Positions 32,745-48,100 of a stretch of DNA of 64,000 nucleotides are shown here, piece by piece (the stretch's first letter is position 1; every line of letters begins with the position of its first letter). This stretch comes from Orientallactaga sibirica. Its lineage: Eukaryota; Chordata; Mammalia; Rodentia; Dipodidae. The position numbers and the translations under genes are program-made. The stretch lies in contig JAEOAD010000030.1 of the NCBI GenBank assembly GCA_036365145.1, positions 10,726,501 to 10,790,500 of the forward strand. The letters run 5' to 3'. Under the pieces are notes generated by a model. It saw only the letters and a list, made by a program, of their open reading frames with translations. It was not told the DNA's origin and ran no database searches.

Positions 32745-34198
32745 TCACTTGAAATGCAGAAATATTTATTTTGGTTTCCTTCAATGCTTTTGAAACTTTT
32801 GTTTTGGTTTATAAAACATAGAAATAGCCAACAATAAAAGCAAACATTCAAAACCCCAATATGACAATTTATCAACTTTTTGAGCAATTAAGAATACATA
32901 TCTGAAGTTAGGCTACCAAATAGTGTTATTACAATGACACATCTTTAATGCAAACCCTGTTGTGCTTGAATACACATGTATGCTCACATACTCAACAACA
33001 GTGGCTTTAATGACAGCGTGATTCAATCAAATGTGGCAAAGGCTCACAATAAAGTGAAATTCTACTAATACCAAAATTAACTTTAAAAAAAATACCTTGA
33101 TAAGTTAATCTAAGGAAATGATTTTTCCCCCCAGATTCCTACATCCCAGAATTTCGGCTTTCAAATGCATTTCATAGAAATCAGGTAGTTTTATAAGAAC
33201 ATTTACTTATTATTGTCCATTTCAATAAGTACCCATGAATATCAACTCCCTTAATATTTTTGAAGACATGCTTTGCCTGAGTTTATTTGGGCAGAAAGAA
33301 AGCAAATTAATCACCACATTGTCATTGGATAGAAAAACCACATTAAGCCCATTGGCCATTACAAACAGCGAGTTGGTTTGGTGGAGAGGAAGTGGATGGC
33401 TAGTGAGGCATCACAGTTGAGCATGGGTAATCCAGGTCATTCTTTCTTGAAATGCTGTCTTCACTGTAGAGTCTAAGGCAGGATTTTTAATCATTCCTGG
33501 GGAGCGGGAGGAAGGGAACCAGATCTGGAGAAGAGTCCAAAAACATCCCACAGTGTGAGCAAGAAGCCACTGGCTCTGGTGAGAGGAGCTGTCCTTTGGT
33601 TTACTGGGAACCCTGTGGCCCAGCAGGTATAGCAGGGACTGTGGTGAACCCTTACAAATCAGAAGAGCTCTGTGAGTGTACGTAAGGTGGGAAGGGAAGA
33701 TGGAAGGGAATTTAAAAATCTCTGGTCCACTTGTAACTTTCTCAAGCCTGGACAGCTGTTCTCACTCCTGAAGGGACAGTTCCCTCCCGTACCCTGTACT
33801 TTTCAGAGCAGCAGACAGTGGCAGACCTTGCAGTAAGTAGCAGACATACCAGAAAGAGCAAAGTCCTAACCCCTTGGTTAGAGAAACAGGGAGACACAAT
33901 TTGAACACCCACCTTGTTAACTGAGGAAGTCTTAAATAACTTAGTACTTTTACAGTTTCCCCTTTATAATTTTTAAGGCTCATTTTGGAAATAGTGTATC
34001 ACCATGAACATGGTCTGCAACACGAGGTGACTGTAAGGCAATGTTCCATTTCCTCTAAATATTCCTATGGTAAGACCCCAACGGACAAGTCAAACATGGC
34101 CGTTTCCTTCCCTATGCTTGCTGCAGTCAACTTGAGTGAAGGCCATTGGTAGAAGGGATTGTGGAGGTGTGCCATTTCTTCTGAGCTTTTTTCTCACA
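32745..34198 (-). other. ACSL1: ACSL1 3' UTR
   Basis: Follows the stop codon at 34199-34201. On the minus strand AATAAA occurs at 33282-33287 and at 32765-32770, so two alternative 3' ends are possible. The distal one gives about 1.45 kb, a usual length for ACSL1. SINEs resume only beyond 32402, which suggests selective constraint on the interval. The exact cleavage sites are inferred. Confidence 0.65.
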
Positions 34199-37100
34199 TT
34201 ATATCTTGATGGTGGAATACAGTTCATCAATCTGTGATCTGAAATAGTTCCGTAGCTCTGGCCTTTTTGCCTTCAGTGTTGGAGTCAGAAGGCCATTGTC
34301 AATAGAAAATAATTCACTGTGTATAGCAATGCCTTTGACCTGCAAATAAACAGGGATATTAAAGGAAGAAAGAAGATGGACACATGACACAGGAAAGCAA
34401 CTTAAAAATAGTAGAAGTTCTCAGAGAGGATGAAGACTCTTGGTATATCCAACCCACCCTCTCAGACCAACCATGCTGTGCTTCCCCAACAAAAGACAAG
34501 TGTCTCATTGGTAATTATATTTCAATTAGGAAAAGAGAAATCACATCTTGGAATACTGGTGTATTCCTGGTGTATTTTTTTAGATTATGTCTTCACTTCC
34601 TATAATCTATGTGTAAAAAAAAATCTTCAAGCCAAATTTTGTCTTATAGGAATTCATTCACATGGATTGAAGTTATACCTGTTCAAATGGTTTTAGACCA
34701 GACTCCTTTCCTAGTCTCAGCATGTCTTCCAGGACAGCTTTTTTGACATCCTAAGAAGGTAAGAAAGAAATCAGATGGTTTTTCTGTTGTAATTCCTTGT
34801 CTACCCCTAGGATAGTTAAGGGCAAAGCAATGGAACAGAACACAACTGGGACATCTTAGAACCTTACCTTGTTTCTGCATAATTCCTCAAAGGATCCATA
34901 AATTCCTCTCTTCTCTGCCCAGGAAACTAAGTTCTCAGCATCTGGTACCACAATTGCTATGAGAAATGCCTTTAACACAAATGAGTTATTACAGGTTGGA
35001 CCAAGTGCCCTCAAGTCGCAGTTCTCTATTTTCCTTCATCATAGTCACTCCCCCTTCCTGGAAGAATCTAATGACAGTCATCTTTTGAGAATGTGCTCCT
35101 GACATACTCCTCTCAGAAGTCCTCTGGGCCCAGATGAAGAACTTCTAGCTCAAAAATACAGATGCCATCAGGGATTTTTCAACTGTTTTAAAATAATCAC
35201 TTGGAAATAAAATAGCAACATCTTCATTTTTTACTTACTTCTGTGCATACTCTTCTTTTTTGTTATGTAGCTAAGGCTAGCCTTGATCTTCCTGTCTCTA
35301 CCACCCAAGTGCTATGATTAGAACAATGTGCTCTCACACATAGCTATGTATACTTTTTAAGAATCAGACCCCCTTATCTTCCTTGCCATCACTTGTCCAA
35401 TATTTTGGTAAATTTATGTCACTGAAATGCTAATTTTGGTTGTGGATTTTGAATATGCACAGCTTATAATTTTCTAAAAATTATTTAGGAGGAATGGCAT
35501 AAATAATCTATGCTTAGTATGTTTGAAAATATAAAATTCTTGGGCTGGAGAGATGGCTTAGCAATTAAGGCATTTGCTTGCAAAGCCAAAGGACCTCAGT
35601 TCAATTACCCAGGACCTACATAAGCCAGATGCACATGGTGGTGCATACGTCTGGAGTTTGTTTGCAGTGGCTGGAGGCCCTGGTATGCCCATTCTCTCTC
35701 TCTCTGCCTGTAATAAATAAATAAAAATAAACCTTAAAAAAATAAAATTCTTAAAAAATTTTTATACTCTATAATCATTAGTATTATCCTTCATAATTAA
35801 ATTAGAAACATATGATTAATCCCTCAAGTATCTTTATCCAATTACCATTGGTACAGCAGATCACTCAAGTTAAAATTAAAATATAGAGGGGTTGGAGAGA
35901 TGGCTTAGCAGTTAAGGCATTTGCCTGCAAAGCCAAAGGATCCCGGTTCAACTCTCCAGGACCCATATAAGCCAGATGCACAAGGGAATGCATGCATCTG
36001 GAGTTCGTCTGCAGTGGCTGGAGGCCCTGGTGTGCCCATTCTCTCTCTCTCTCTCTCTGCCTCTTTCTCTCAAATAAATAAATAAAATATTTAAAAAATT
36101 AAAATATAAAAATTAAAGAGAATAAACCCCAAAAGGTTTTTGGGGTTGGAAATGCCAAAGCAGCAATACCCAATGGTGAGTCACTGCTCTTCTAACAAGT
36201 CAGGGATGAAAGTCAATGGACAGTCACCTCAAACTGTCAATGACCTTTTTGTTTTATTTTGATTTTTGTGACAGGCTGGTCTTCAACTCATGATCCTCCT
36301 GCCTCAACCTTACACGTGCTGGATTACACGTGTATGCCACCATGCTCAGCTGTCAAATTCCTGCAGTTCAAGTACTCTCAATGTCTAGTCACATAGTTAC
36401 AACTTAGAAAGCACATACCTGCAAACTTTCTCCATGGACAAACACCTGAGCAATAGCTTCACTTCGCATGTAGATATTTTCAATCTTTTCTGGTGCTATG
36501 TATTCTCCTTGGGCCAGTTTAAATATATGCTTTTTCCTGTCAATAATCTTCAAGGAACCATTCTGTTTTTCAGAGAGGAAGGGGCTATGGGTAGGTCCCT
36601 GGTTGGTTTCCACCCAGCATCAGTCACAACACAGTAGAAAGCATTTGATATGTGCAATCCTAACACCATTTTACAGAGTGGTCATTATCCATTTCACAGT
36701 GAGGAAAGCTAAAGCTTGGAGAGATTCAGTAAAACTTTACAAAACCACTTAGCCACCACAGAGATAGAGAAGGGACTCCTAGTGCCCACCCTCTCTCTGC
36801 TGTGTCACTTGGCCCCAGAGACTTGTTACCTGACTAGGGGTGCTTTGTTTTCTTTATTAGCATGCTTCATTGAATCTCTTGTCTGAATGGCACACATGCC
36901 TATGAGGCAAATTCCTTTAGCAAGGGCACATGCTTTGCAAAGCAAGTGCTCAAGAAATGTTTCTCACACAAAGGCAGAATTTCAATTTGGGGCAAGCAAA
37001 GTCCTAAGTGGTCCCAGGACTTTGGGAAGGGTCATATATTAATAACGGTAAGAATGCTAACTAGTACTAAAATCAAGGAACAGCAGTGATATTACAGAGT

Positions 37101-39092
37101 CACAGTCTTTTGGATGCCAGATGGGAAGTAACAATCAGAACTGCTTTCAGATATCAAAACAAAACATATTTCCTATACCTAAAGTCAAATCCTAGTGAAC
37201 CATGCTTAGTGTAAATCTGTCTCCTGCAGGAGACCATTCAACAAGGAGAAAGGGATAGAAGTTTAGGGTGCAAAAGCTATAAGCTGTGACATGGTATATT
37301 TCCCTGTCTGCAGTGGCACAGAACTGTAAACAAGTCAGGTGACTACTTACTGGCAGCCATTTTCCAATGTCCCCTGTGTGTAACCAGCCATCTTTATCCA
37401 AGGCTTCTGCTGTTTTTGCTGGATCTTTCAAGTAGCCTTTGAACACATTTGGCCCTTTCACACACACCTAACAAAAGATAGCCTGTCAATAGCATTTCTG
37501 GGAATTCCCCAAAGAAAACCTGTTTATCTGTTTGTATGGGTCCTAACCTGTAGCTAGAAGCCTTGAATTCCACATTCCAGAGGGAAGTACTAGAGTCCCA
37601 CCAGGATCCTGGAGACATCTCCAGCACCCCTACTTTCTTTCTTCAGCTGAAGTAAAATTGTGGGGCTAATGCTTACTAATGCTAGCTCAGAGCTGAAGAA
37701 AACCCCAGAGGAGATGAAATCACTTGCAAATAATTAGGCTTTCCATCCAATAAATACATCTTACTAATAGATACCCAGAGCAATGAGCAGGCAGCATGCT
37801 TTGGGTCCAAACCCCTAAATGTCTAGTGGAAGGCAGGACTTCTGTGTCCCTTCCCTAACCTAGCCAATGGAGTTAACCACAAATATCCCTTCAAAAATGA
37901 AGCCTGCTTGACTCCAAGATCTCCAATAGAGTCAAGCTCAATAGCTATATCAAGTGGTGTCTGGAAATGACACCAGGCTAATACCCAGCTATCACAGGAG
38001 ATGTGCAGGTTGGTGATTAATGGGGTTTCACCTTACCTCACCCTCACCCTTGGCAGCCATGTAATTCATTTCTTCCACATCAACAAGCTTTATATAATTG
38101 CAAGGCATGGGGGCACCGACATGGCCTGTATATTCAATAAGAGAATGATTCCTTAAGCATGCTATAAGCCTGCTCATGTATAAGAATAGCTGCTATCAAT
38201 GTCTGGCTTCTGCAATTATAGCCTTTCTCTCTTTGGTGAAATAATTTATGAGTATTTCTTTGAGGAAGTGCGGTGCAAATATTCAGAAGTGTATTCAGAA
38301 TTTTTCCCAAGTTTGAGGCTCTGAATACTTGTTAAAAGTATAAATACTTTAGGCACTGATTTTAAGGGTTGGTATCAATACTTGGAGTCCTAGTTTTTAT
38401 GATCTGACTGACTCCACATATTCTTTCCCCCACCCACCCACATACAAATTTCCCTTTTCTCTTTGAGATGAAGCATCAAGCTTTGTAACCTTGATTATTC
38501 TCTGATGCCTTATCTGGCTCTCATGGAGAGCTTTATGAGTGAGCATGCTTTTAAGTCTAGTAAGTTATTTTAATAGTCAATGGAACTCTCTTGTCAAGGG
38601 ATATTAAGGCCGGGCTGTCTTTCCAAAAACAAAAATAACATATATTAAATACATTTAAAAAACCTTTCAGATAGACAGATATAGCCTCCCTACATGAATA
38701 ACCTTAACATACAGAGATCACTATCAAATTCTGTGGCTGTTAAGGAGTCTACTGTTAACAGTTAAATAAACAAGATGAAAAAGATTCATAAGAGTCTGAC
38801 ATTGATCCCAGTAGAAATACATTATGGGTTAGAGAAACACTAGGATGTGCTACTAGGTGGTGGTGCTAGTATTTACAGTGTGCCAAATAAGCCAGCAAAG
38901 CTTTTTTACTGCCATAAAAGATGCTACCAGGCTGGAGAGATGGCTTAGCAGTTAAGGCATTTGCCTGCAAAGCCAAAGGACCCTGATTCAATTCTCCAGG
39001 ACTCATGTAAGCCAGATGCACAAGGGATGCATGTATCTGGAGTTCATCTGCAGTGGCTGGATGCCCTGGCATGCCCATTCTCTCTCTCTCTC

Positions 39093-39137
<45 letters not shown>

Positions 39138-42100
39138 ATATTTTTTAAAAAGACACTACCAATGGGTAATGGAGTAAATTACAAAAGCTTTGCAGTCTCC
39201 TTGCATTGGAAGCATATGCCAAAGCACAATGTGGTGTGTGCTCTCCTCCCTGCTAATCAGCATTATTGCTGTGTGTGTTCCTCCCTGCTACTCAGCATCA
39301 ATGCTATGCACATTCTCCATGCCACTCAGTGTCAATGATGTGCAAGTTCTCCTCCATGTCACTTAGCATCAGTGCTGGGAGATTTCTTCTCTATGCTATT
39401 TAGCATCAATCTGCAACTTCTTTAGCTCACCAGGATGTTACCAAGGTTACATTTACACAATTTTCATCATAAACAGTCACTACAGAGCCTTATCCATTTT
39501 GAGTGTGGAACACATACTTGAGTATCTGTTCTCTCCTCCTTCCTTCTGAGACAGTTCAAACAACTAGCATGACACATTGTATAAATTTAATAAGTACTTG
39601 TGGAATTGAATCACTAGCAAATGATCAACTCTGATCCATCACTGGCAAACTGTTGGGTTGACTGGTACAAATGGCATCTGCTCTTAGGCTGCTAAAAAAG
39701 TCCCTATCACAACTCTGCACTGCAGCCTCAACCATACCAGGCCATAGGGAGCATTTTCTACCCAGCTCACTGAATTACAAAATGATTTGCCCCAAGGCCT
39801 AATTACTTGATAGACACTTGTGTAAGGTGGCTAATGATTCAATCAATAAGTAACCCAATTCCAATCACTATGATATCTCAATTCCAATAAGATGACTCCA
39901 GAACTGGCTCTCCCTCCAAATCATACCTGCTGTCCAGTCTCCAGGTATGCTCAGGGTGCAACCAGCAGTACACTCAGTCTGTCCATAGCCTTCATAGAAC
40001 TGGGTCGACAAGAGATGGGGCATTATTAATGTGAAGCAGTCACGTTTTGTTAGGAAGTTCACAAGTCATTAAAGCTTCATTAACTCCTGAGTAATTGCAG
40101 ACCGTGAAATCTCTTAAATTTTTAGTTTATTAAGTTCATTCAACAGCAAAACAACTTCACCCCAGTGCCAAACACTAGCTATCGTCCATGTTGCTTTTCT
40201 ACTCAACCTCCTACAGACAAGCAAGGGAAAATCTCCACAGGACAGATCACTGTCCATATGGGCGTATACTCACTCTGTTAATCAGGGTATACTTCACACA
40301 TGTCCTAACTGCCACCATGCCCCCTCACCCTTTTTGAAATAGGTTCTCTCAGCATGGTGTGTGGATAAGCTTATCACTGATGACCCATCCCATCCCAGTA
40401 GGTCTGACTCTAGAGTTGTAGCTGTGCCTTTACCTAGAGAAAATAACACAATACAGGTAGACACAAACACATACACCCTGCCTATATTAAAAAATATACA
40501 AAGGCCGGGCGTGGTGGCACACGCCTTTAATCCCAGCACTCGGGAGGCAGAGGTAGGAGGACTGCCGAGAGTTCAAGGCCACCCTCAGACTACATAGTTA
40601 ATTCCAGGTCAGCCTGGGCCAGAGTGAGACCCTACCTCGAAAAACCACACACACACACACCAAAAAAACCTATATACATATATATATGTATATTTATTTA
40701 TATATATATGTATATATATACACTAGATAGCTTATTTCTTCAAACTATCTAGTAATAACATACTTTCTGAACAAATATGATACACACACATAAATGGCGG
40801 GGTCAGGGAGGTAGTACTTTAACCATTATACAAGATATTTGTAAATCATGTTGCACACTGAAATATGTATAAATTTTTATCAATTAAAAAACTGATAGGC
40901 ACAAAGAGAATAAAATGACTTTTGTTAAAGAAAAAAAGCACTGCAAAGCCTGCAACCATCAGGTAATGTGAATCCATCTGCCTCACCTGACAGCCAAGGG
41001 CTGTTCTCAGAAACGTCAGCACGGTGGCAGACACTGGGGCTGCACCTGTGATCATCAGCCGGACCTTCCCGCCCAAGCTTGACTTAAAGGCAGAGAGAGA
41101 AGTGAGGGTTACACATGTGGAAGTAAAAGTGCCTCTGTCAGACTCCTGTTTAGGCTCCTGTGCTCCAATCTTTCAGCACCCCTGCAGGGGCACAAGGGTG
41201 GGAATACACACTTGGGACAGAGAGCTCATAGTTCTCACCACAGGAACACAACATGAGAGTTTGTTTGTACCCAGAGCTGCCTCCTTCAGTGTGGAACTAA
41301 GCCAACTCCACTGTCTATAGGTAGTTTAAGGAACTGGAACAAGAGCATGGTGGATTTGTGGCAACTCTTGCTATCATTTAGGGGATACATAATGTTATTA
41401 CACATTCTTTATAATTTATGCTTAAAAATTTCCTCAAGAATGGCATATTTGCTCCAGACAACAAAACAAAGAATTTGAAAAGCTACAATTCTATGAATCC
41501 TTCTACCCAGAATGGCTACAGTATCACTCAGCTGTACATGAAGAATGAGGTTTACGTACCAGCTAATTTTCAGGTGTGTCAGAAAAACTAAAACAATGTT
41601 ACTCTCTCCCTTAACTATGTATCACGCCTCCTCCCACCCCATGTGTGTGTGCGCGTGCATGTGTGTGAGTGTGTGCGCGCAGTATGAAGATTATTAGGGC
41701 ATGATAACAAGCATTCTATAACTGAGCTATACCCCACCCCTCTCTTTTTATTTTTGGGGTGTGTATGTGTGTGTGGTGTGTAGCATATGTACATGTGTGT
41801 GCTGATGCAAAGCATATGCATACCAGAGGAGGACATCAGATGTCCTCTATTACTCTTCCACCTCATTTTCCTGATATAGTCTCTCACTAAGCCTGGAGCT
41901 CCCAGACAGTGTCCTGTTTCCACCCTGCCAGTGCTGGTGTTACAGGCATATGTGTCATGCCCAACTTTTTATGTAGGTGCTGGGAATGGAACTCAGGTCT
42001 TCTTGCTTGAAAACACCCACTGATCCATCTCCCCAGCCCTCTTTTTATTTTCTATTTTGAGACAGGATTTCACTATGTTGGCTCAGCCTGGCTTAACTCA

Positions 42101-45094
42101 CAATCCTCCTGCCTTAGCCTCCCAAGCATCTAGGATTTTAAGGCTTTTCTCTCCCCTCTCTAACAACAGCTCTCATAGGGATTCTGAAACTCAAACAACT
42201 CAATGAGAAGTGATAGTGGTGACCTATGAACTACCTGTATCTTGTGGAAGATGAGTTTGTCCCACAGGCTGTTGTTTCTGATGATGCCACTGCGAAGCTC
42301 AGCTTCTTTCCTCTTAGAGGCAAAGTCCAGCAGCCACCTCTTCAGTGTAGTGTTTGCTTGTCCAAAGATCTAATGAGACAAATAAAAATAAAACAAAATA
42401 AAAACAAAACAAAACAAAAAAACAAGGTCTTTTCACCTGCTAAAATAGCTACGATCCAAAAGTCAGAATAATAAATGTTGAAAAGGATGGACAGAAACAG
42501 GACTCCTCATGTACTGCTGGTGAGAATGTAGACTTGTGAGAATTTAAACTGGTGAAAATAGGTTGGAAAAGCATGTAACAGCTCCTCTCGCTATTAAGCA
42601 CAGAGTTTACCCATGTCCCAACAATGCTATTCCTAGATATATAGAACCAGAAGAAAAACATGTCCACATAGAAACCTGCACCCAAATGCTCACAGAAGTG
42701 TTACCTGTAACATCCTGAATTAACCTGAATGATCATCAATGAAACAATGGCTAAATAAATTAATTCCTAAAGTAGTATAGTATATGGTAATTTGGTTGAA
42801 TCTGGAAAACATGTTAAAGAAGCTTGTTGCATGATTCCATTAATACAAAAGCCCCAAACAGGGAAGTCTACAGATGTCAAAGGTCTATTACAGGATCCTT
42901 AGGGGTTTAGGGAAAGGACAGAGAGTAATGAAGAGTAGATTAAAAGTTTCTTTATATAAGGTGATGAAAATGTCCTAAAATTGGTGAGCTTGCAAAACTC
43001 TAAAAGTACTAAAAAACCTTTGAATCATACGTTTACATTCTTATGCTGGCAACTGAGCCTAGAGCCTTATCTCGGGCCAGGCATACTGTACACGCATGTT
43101 ACCACTGAGCTATAAGCTAAGCCCCTGAGCAATATGATTTAAATGAGCAACTTGTATGGTATGAATTACATCTCAATAAATCTATTTCAATTTTTTCAAA
43201 ATAACCAAAAAAATGAGGTCCTAGGGAAAAGAGTATCAATACTGCCCAATTGCTTTTGCTAATTGCTGGCCTTTTTCAGCTGTGCAGTCCACACTATGAT
43301 GGCCACCACAAAGCTAGCATCCTTACAGTCCACATTTTTGGTTTGTTATTCCTCTCAATGTGGTTAAGCAACAATTCATGTGTGCATGGGGCTGTACAGG
43401 GCTACTTTGTGTGTCCAATTAGCAACTTTATGATAGGCAGCAGGGAAAACAGAGGTAACAGAGGAGAAATGAAGATCAAAGACTTTATTATATAAATAAG
43501 ATACCCCCACTTTATACCCTTTAAAAAGTATGTACATATGTTTTTTTCTTAGAACACTTACCAAATAGTTCTATGAGGTAAATACATTCTAATAACACAG
43601 AGACATGAGCTAAGGGTTTCTAAGGCGACTGTCCATGATTACTCACATGGTGGGAAGCTAGACCCCGCTCACTTGGAGTTTTTGATTCTCAGCCCAGTGT
43701 CTTGTCACCCAAGCTTTGCTGCTTAGGACTTACTCGGTCAAACATCCGGTTGAGCAGTCTTGGAACCACAGGGAAGACAGTGGGCTGAAGCACCTTGAGG
43801 TCATCCATAAGTAGTCTGATATCTCCTTGGAAAAATCCTATTTTAGCTCCATGACACAGCATCACACACTATAGGGGCAAACATACAGGTGTTTTATCAT
43901 TCAGCAAAGGTTACACTATCTTCAGGCAGACATGAGGATTCAGGGGAGCATTTCAAATCATATTCCATAAATATTAAAACCTAAATATAGGGAATTTCTT
44001 TAAAAATGTGTTTGTATTTGACTGTTGTATAATTGACAATGCAATAGGTTATTTCTTTTGATCATGCTCCTGATACAGGAGTTAGTTCAAAGCTAGGACA
44101 GACTCTAATGATGACCAGAGGGTCTAAGTGGGGTTAACGATCAACATCTTTTGGATGAATACCATTATGTATTTCTGTGTATATGGGGGGAGTGTTTATA
44201 TGTGGGTAGGTGCTTATGTGCCACTGTGAGCATGTGGAGATCAAAGGGCAGCTTCTGGTGGATCCTTGTCTTTCCTCATTTGAGGCAGGATTTGTCTGAA
44301 TTGTACTCTGCTGTGGAGAGTCCACTCTAATATTCTTCTCTATGCTCTGTGCAAGATTCTGGGAAATGCTCTTATCTGTATGCCAGGATTACAGAAATAC
44401 TTACAGCTCATAGCTTCTTATGTGGAGGCTAGAACTCAGATACTTAGGCTTCAGCAGCAAACACTTTACCGATTGAGCTATCTCCCAGGCTCCACATGTT
44501 ATTTATATACACTCCAAGTACTTTTAGTCTTTAGGGTTGATTTAAAAATAAAACTTAGTTGCCTCTAGTTCAGGTTTATTTAAAAAATCAAATTTCCTTG
44601 TATTTGAGTCTAACTGATATTTTCTGAAAAGACTATGGTGGCTTGAATTAGGAAACTCATATGAATGCTGGAGCTCCAGCTGGTGGCAAACCAGGAATTG
44701 AAGTGTCCTGGAAGCAGTGTATTGTTGGGGGTGGGATTATGGGTGCCACAGCCAGCTTCCCAATGCCAATGTTCGGCACAGTCTCCTGCTGCTATTGTCC
44801 ACTTGACGTTGGCTAAGAGGTGATGTCCAGCTCCTGCTTATGCCACATTTTCTTCTGCCATCATGGAGCGTCCCTTCGAGGCTATAAGCCAAAATAAACC
44901 CTTTCTACCCATAAATTGCTTTTGGTTGGGTTCTTTGTGTCAGCAATGAGAAGCTAACTGCAACGGTAAAACTAGTATCAGAGGAGTAGGGTCATTGCTC
45001 CTAGAAACCTGACTGTGTGGCTTTTGGCCATGCAGAATTGATTGCAGGAGGATTGTGGAAGAACTTGAAACTTTGGCCTAAGAGATGTCTTGCA

Positions 45095-45127
<33 letters not shown>

Positions 45128-48100
45128 GAGAGAGAGAGACAGATAAGAGAATGGGCATGCTGGTAGCCTCTCAGCTGCTGTGAACAAACTCCAGATGCGT
45201 GTGTCCCCTTGTGGGCAAGTGTGGCATTGTGCCCTTGCGTCACTTTATGTCTGGCTAAATATGGGACCTGGAGAACTGAATGGGGGTTCTTAGGCTTGGC
45301 AGGCAGACACCTTAACTGCTAAGCCATCTCTCCAGCCCTTGCAGTGTTTTAAGTATAGCTTGAAGGATTCTGGTCAGAGTTGAAAGACCTCAAGGCAGTT
45401 AGAACTGTGGACTGTGAGGTTTGGCTTATGAGGGGAAAAAAGAGCTTTATAGGAACTGGACTAGAAGTAGTTTGTGTGAGAATATTGCTGCATCCTGTCT
45501 GTCTGTGTCTTGGGAACTTGTGCAAGATTATGCTGTACAGAAATGGACTGGTGTGAGCATATGGGTTTGGCACCGAAAGACATGAAAGCTTCAGGCTAAA
45601 GACAACAGCTTGGTTCAGCTGCAATTGCTTGCAAGATTACAACAATTGAGATTGGGCCAGCTGTTTTGTACTGGGGCAGCAGAAAGAATATGGACTCTTT
45701 TGAAAGTAAGGGGCTTGAATGTTGAAGGAATGTCCTCCTATTCAAAGTTAGCTTTATTTCCTACTCCTGGATTAACAAGTTTGGTAGCCCACCCAGTAAT
45801 ATGGAGCGTAACAAATGCAGAAAGGAGAGGGTCGTTGGATTTTCAATGTTCAAGGTTTTTGGAAATAGTCATAGGCAATGTGAGACGAGGTTTTGGAAGT
45901 CTCAGTGTGGAGGTGCAATATAGCCATGAGGATGAACTGTGGGTCATAGTGGAGACCTAGCAGAGATGCCAGGATTATAGGATGGCCAAGAAGAGCTGCC
46001 AGCTTGGATGGAGTTTTTCTCTGGGGTTTTGAGCAGCCCAGCTGGAGATATGGAAATGGAACTGCAGAGATTCGTCACTGGTTGTAATTATTAGACTTGG
46101 AAACTTCTCATTGGCTAGAGTTGTCAGACTTGGCATTACAGATTTTGATGCTTGCCCTATTTTTTTTTTCCTTTGTGTTATTTTTCTGAGGTAGAGTCAT
46201 ACTCTAGCCTAGGCTGACCTGTGGTCTGACTCTGTAGTCTCAGGATGGCCTTGAACTTGCAGCAATCCTCCTACCTCTACCTCTTGAGTGCTTGAATTTA
46301 AGGTGTGCACCACACCTGGCTCAAGCCTTGTTTCTTTTAAATCAGGTATTGTTTCAATCTTTGCTATGCCCAGTGCCATCTTTTACATTGTGAATGTTTA
46401 CTCTTTTTCATGGAATTTTTTTTTTTTTGTTTTGGTTTTTGGTTTTACAGCTCAGTTAAGAGATCTTAGATTATGGGGACATTTGAACAATGTTGGTTTG
46501 ACTGAATGCATTGCATTTTATGTCATGTATGGCCATCAGTTTATGGGGACCAGGGTAGAATGTGGTGGTTTGAATTAGGTGCCCCTACAATCTCTTATTT
46601 TCTGAATGTTGGATCCTAAGCTGGTGGCAATTTGGGAATTGGAGCCTTCCTGGAGGTGTGTTGTTGGGGGTGGGCTTATGGGTGTCATAGCCTGCATCCC
46701 TTGGCCAGTGTCTGGCACACTCTCCTGCTGCTGTTTTCCACCTGATGTTGGCCAGGAGCTGATGTCCAGCCTCTGCTCATGCCATGTTTTCCCATCATTG
46801 TGGAGCTTCCCTTTGAGTCTATAGGCCAAAATAAACCCTCTCCTCCCACAGCTGCTTTAGTCAGGTACTTTGTGCCAGCAACATGAAGCTAACTGCAATA
46901 GACACTAACTATGCTGAAGTTGGAATTCTCAAATGCCCAACATCAGTGCAGCTAGCCACAGAGTTATGCTGCACATTCTCCATCCTGTGCAACTGCACTG
47001 GCCAGCCAGCCAAACTTGGCCAATCATCTGCTGGCTTTGAGTTTAATAGTAAAGAGAGATTCAGAAGATGGTGCAACACCTTGAAAGCAAAAACTACTAG
47101 AAAACTACACCATGGTTCACTTTTGAAAACATTAAAGCTTGAGAGACACATGCTCTGAGTGGCCTGCCTCCTAGGCATACCTCAAAAGCTGCAGTTAGGT
47201 GCCTGTGATACATTTGCAACTCACTTGTGATCACTTTATAAACCTTTAAGATGAGGTATGTAAGGAATAAAAGATGGAAAATGGGACCTGATGCTCCTTA
47301 TAGATAAAGGTAAGTAAATCCTGCAGGGCAGCAGCTGACCACAGTCAATGACTTCCAACACTCAAGCACAGTGCCTAGCACACAGCTGGTGTCCCATAAA
47401 TAGTTATGAAAGGTTGGAGAGACAGCTTAGTGGTTAAGGTGCTTTCCTATGAAGCCCAAGGACCCATGTTTGACTTTTCAGGTCCCATGTAAGCCAGACG
47501 CACAAAGTGATGCAAGTGTGGAAGGTTGCACATGTGCACAAGGTGGCACACACATCTGGAGTTCAATTGCAGTGGCTGGAGGCCCTGGCATGCCAATTCC
47601 CTCTCTCTCTCTCATTAAAAAAGGCCAGTTTGTTGGGCCTGCTTCAAAAAAGGAAAAAAAAATAGTAATCAATAAATGGTATCCAATTTTTCTCCTGGTA
47701 CAAAATTGTTCAAAAAGTAGAAAAAAGATGATTGTTGGTCAGTTTTTATGTTTTGTTTGCTTTTTGGTTTTTTTTTTTTTTTTTTGAGAGAGACACAGGC
47801 CCAGAGAGGGAGAGGAAGACAGATAGAGAATGGGCGTGTCAGCAGCCTCTCAGCTGCTGCAAGTGAGCGAGCTCCAGATGTGTGTGCCCCCTTGTGGGCA
47901 AGGGTAGCATTGTGCCCTTGCATCATTTTGCATCTGGCTAAATGTGGGACCTGGAGATTGGAACTGACGTTCTTAGGCTTAGCGGGCAGGCACCTTAACC
48001 ACTAAGCCACTTCTCCAGCCCTGGTGTTTTGTTTTTTGATGTAGAATCTCGTTTGAGCCCAGGCTGACCTGAAATTCACTATGTAGTCTCAGGCTGGCCT

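Noticed and set aside
45610..45960. 116-codon plus-strand frame
   Set aside because: Lies in the noncoding internal region of the ORR1 MaLR element.
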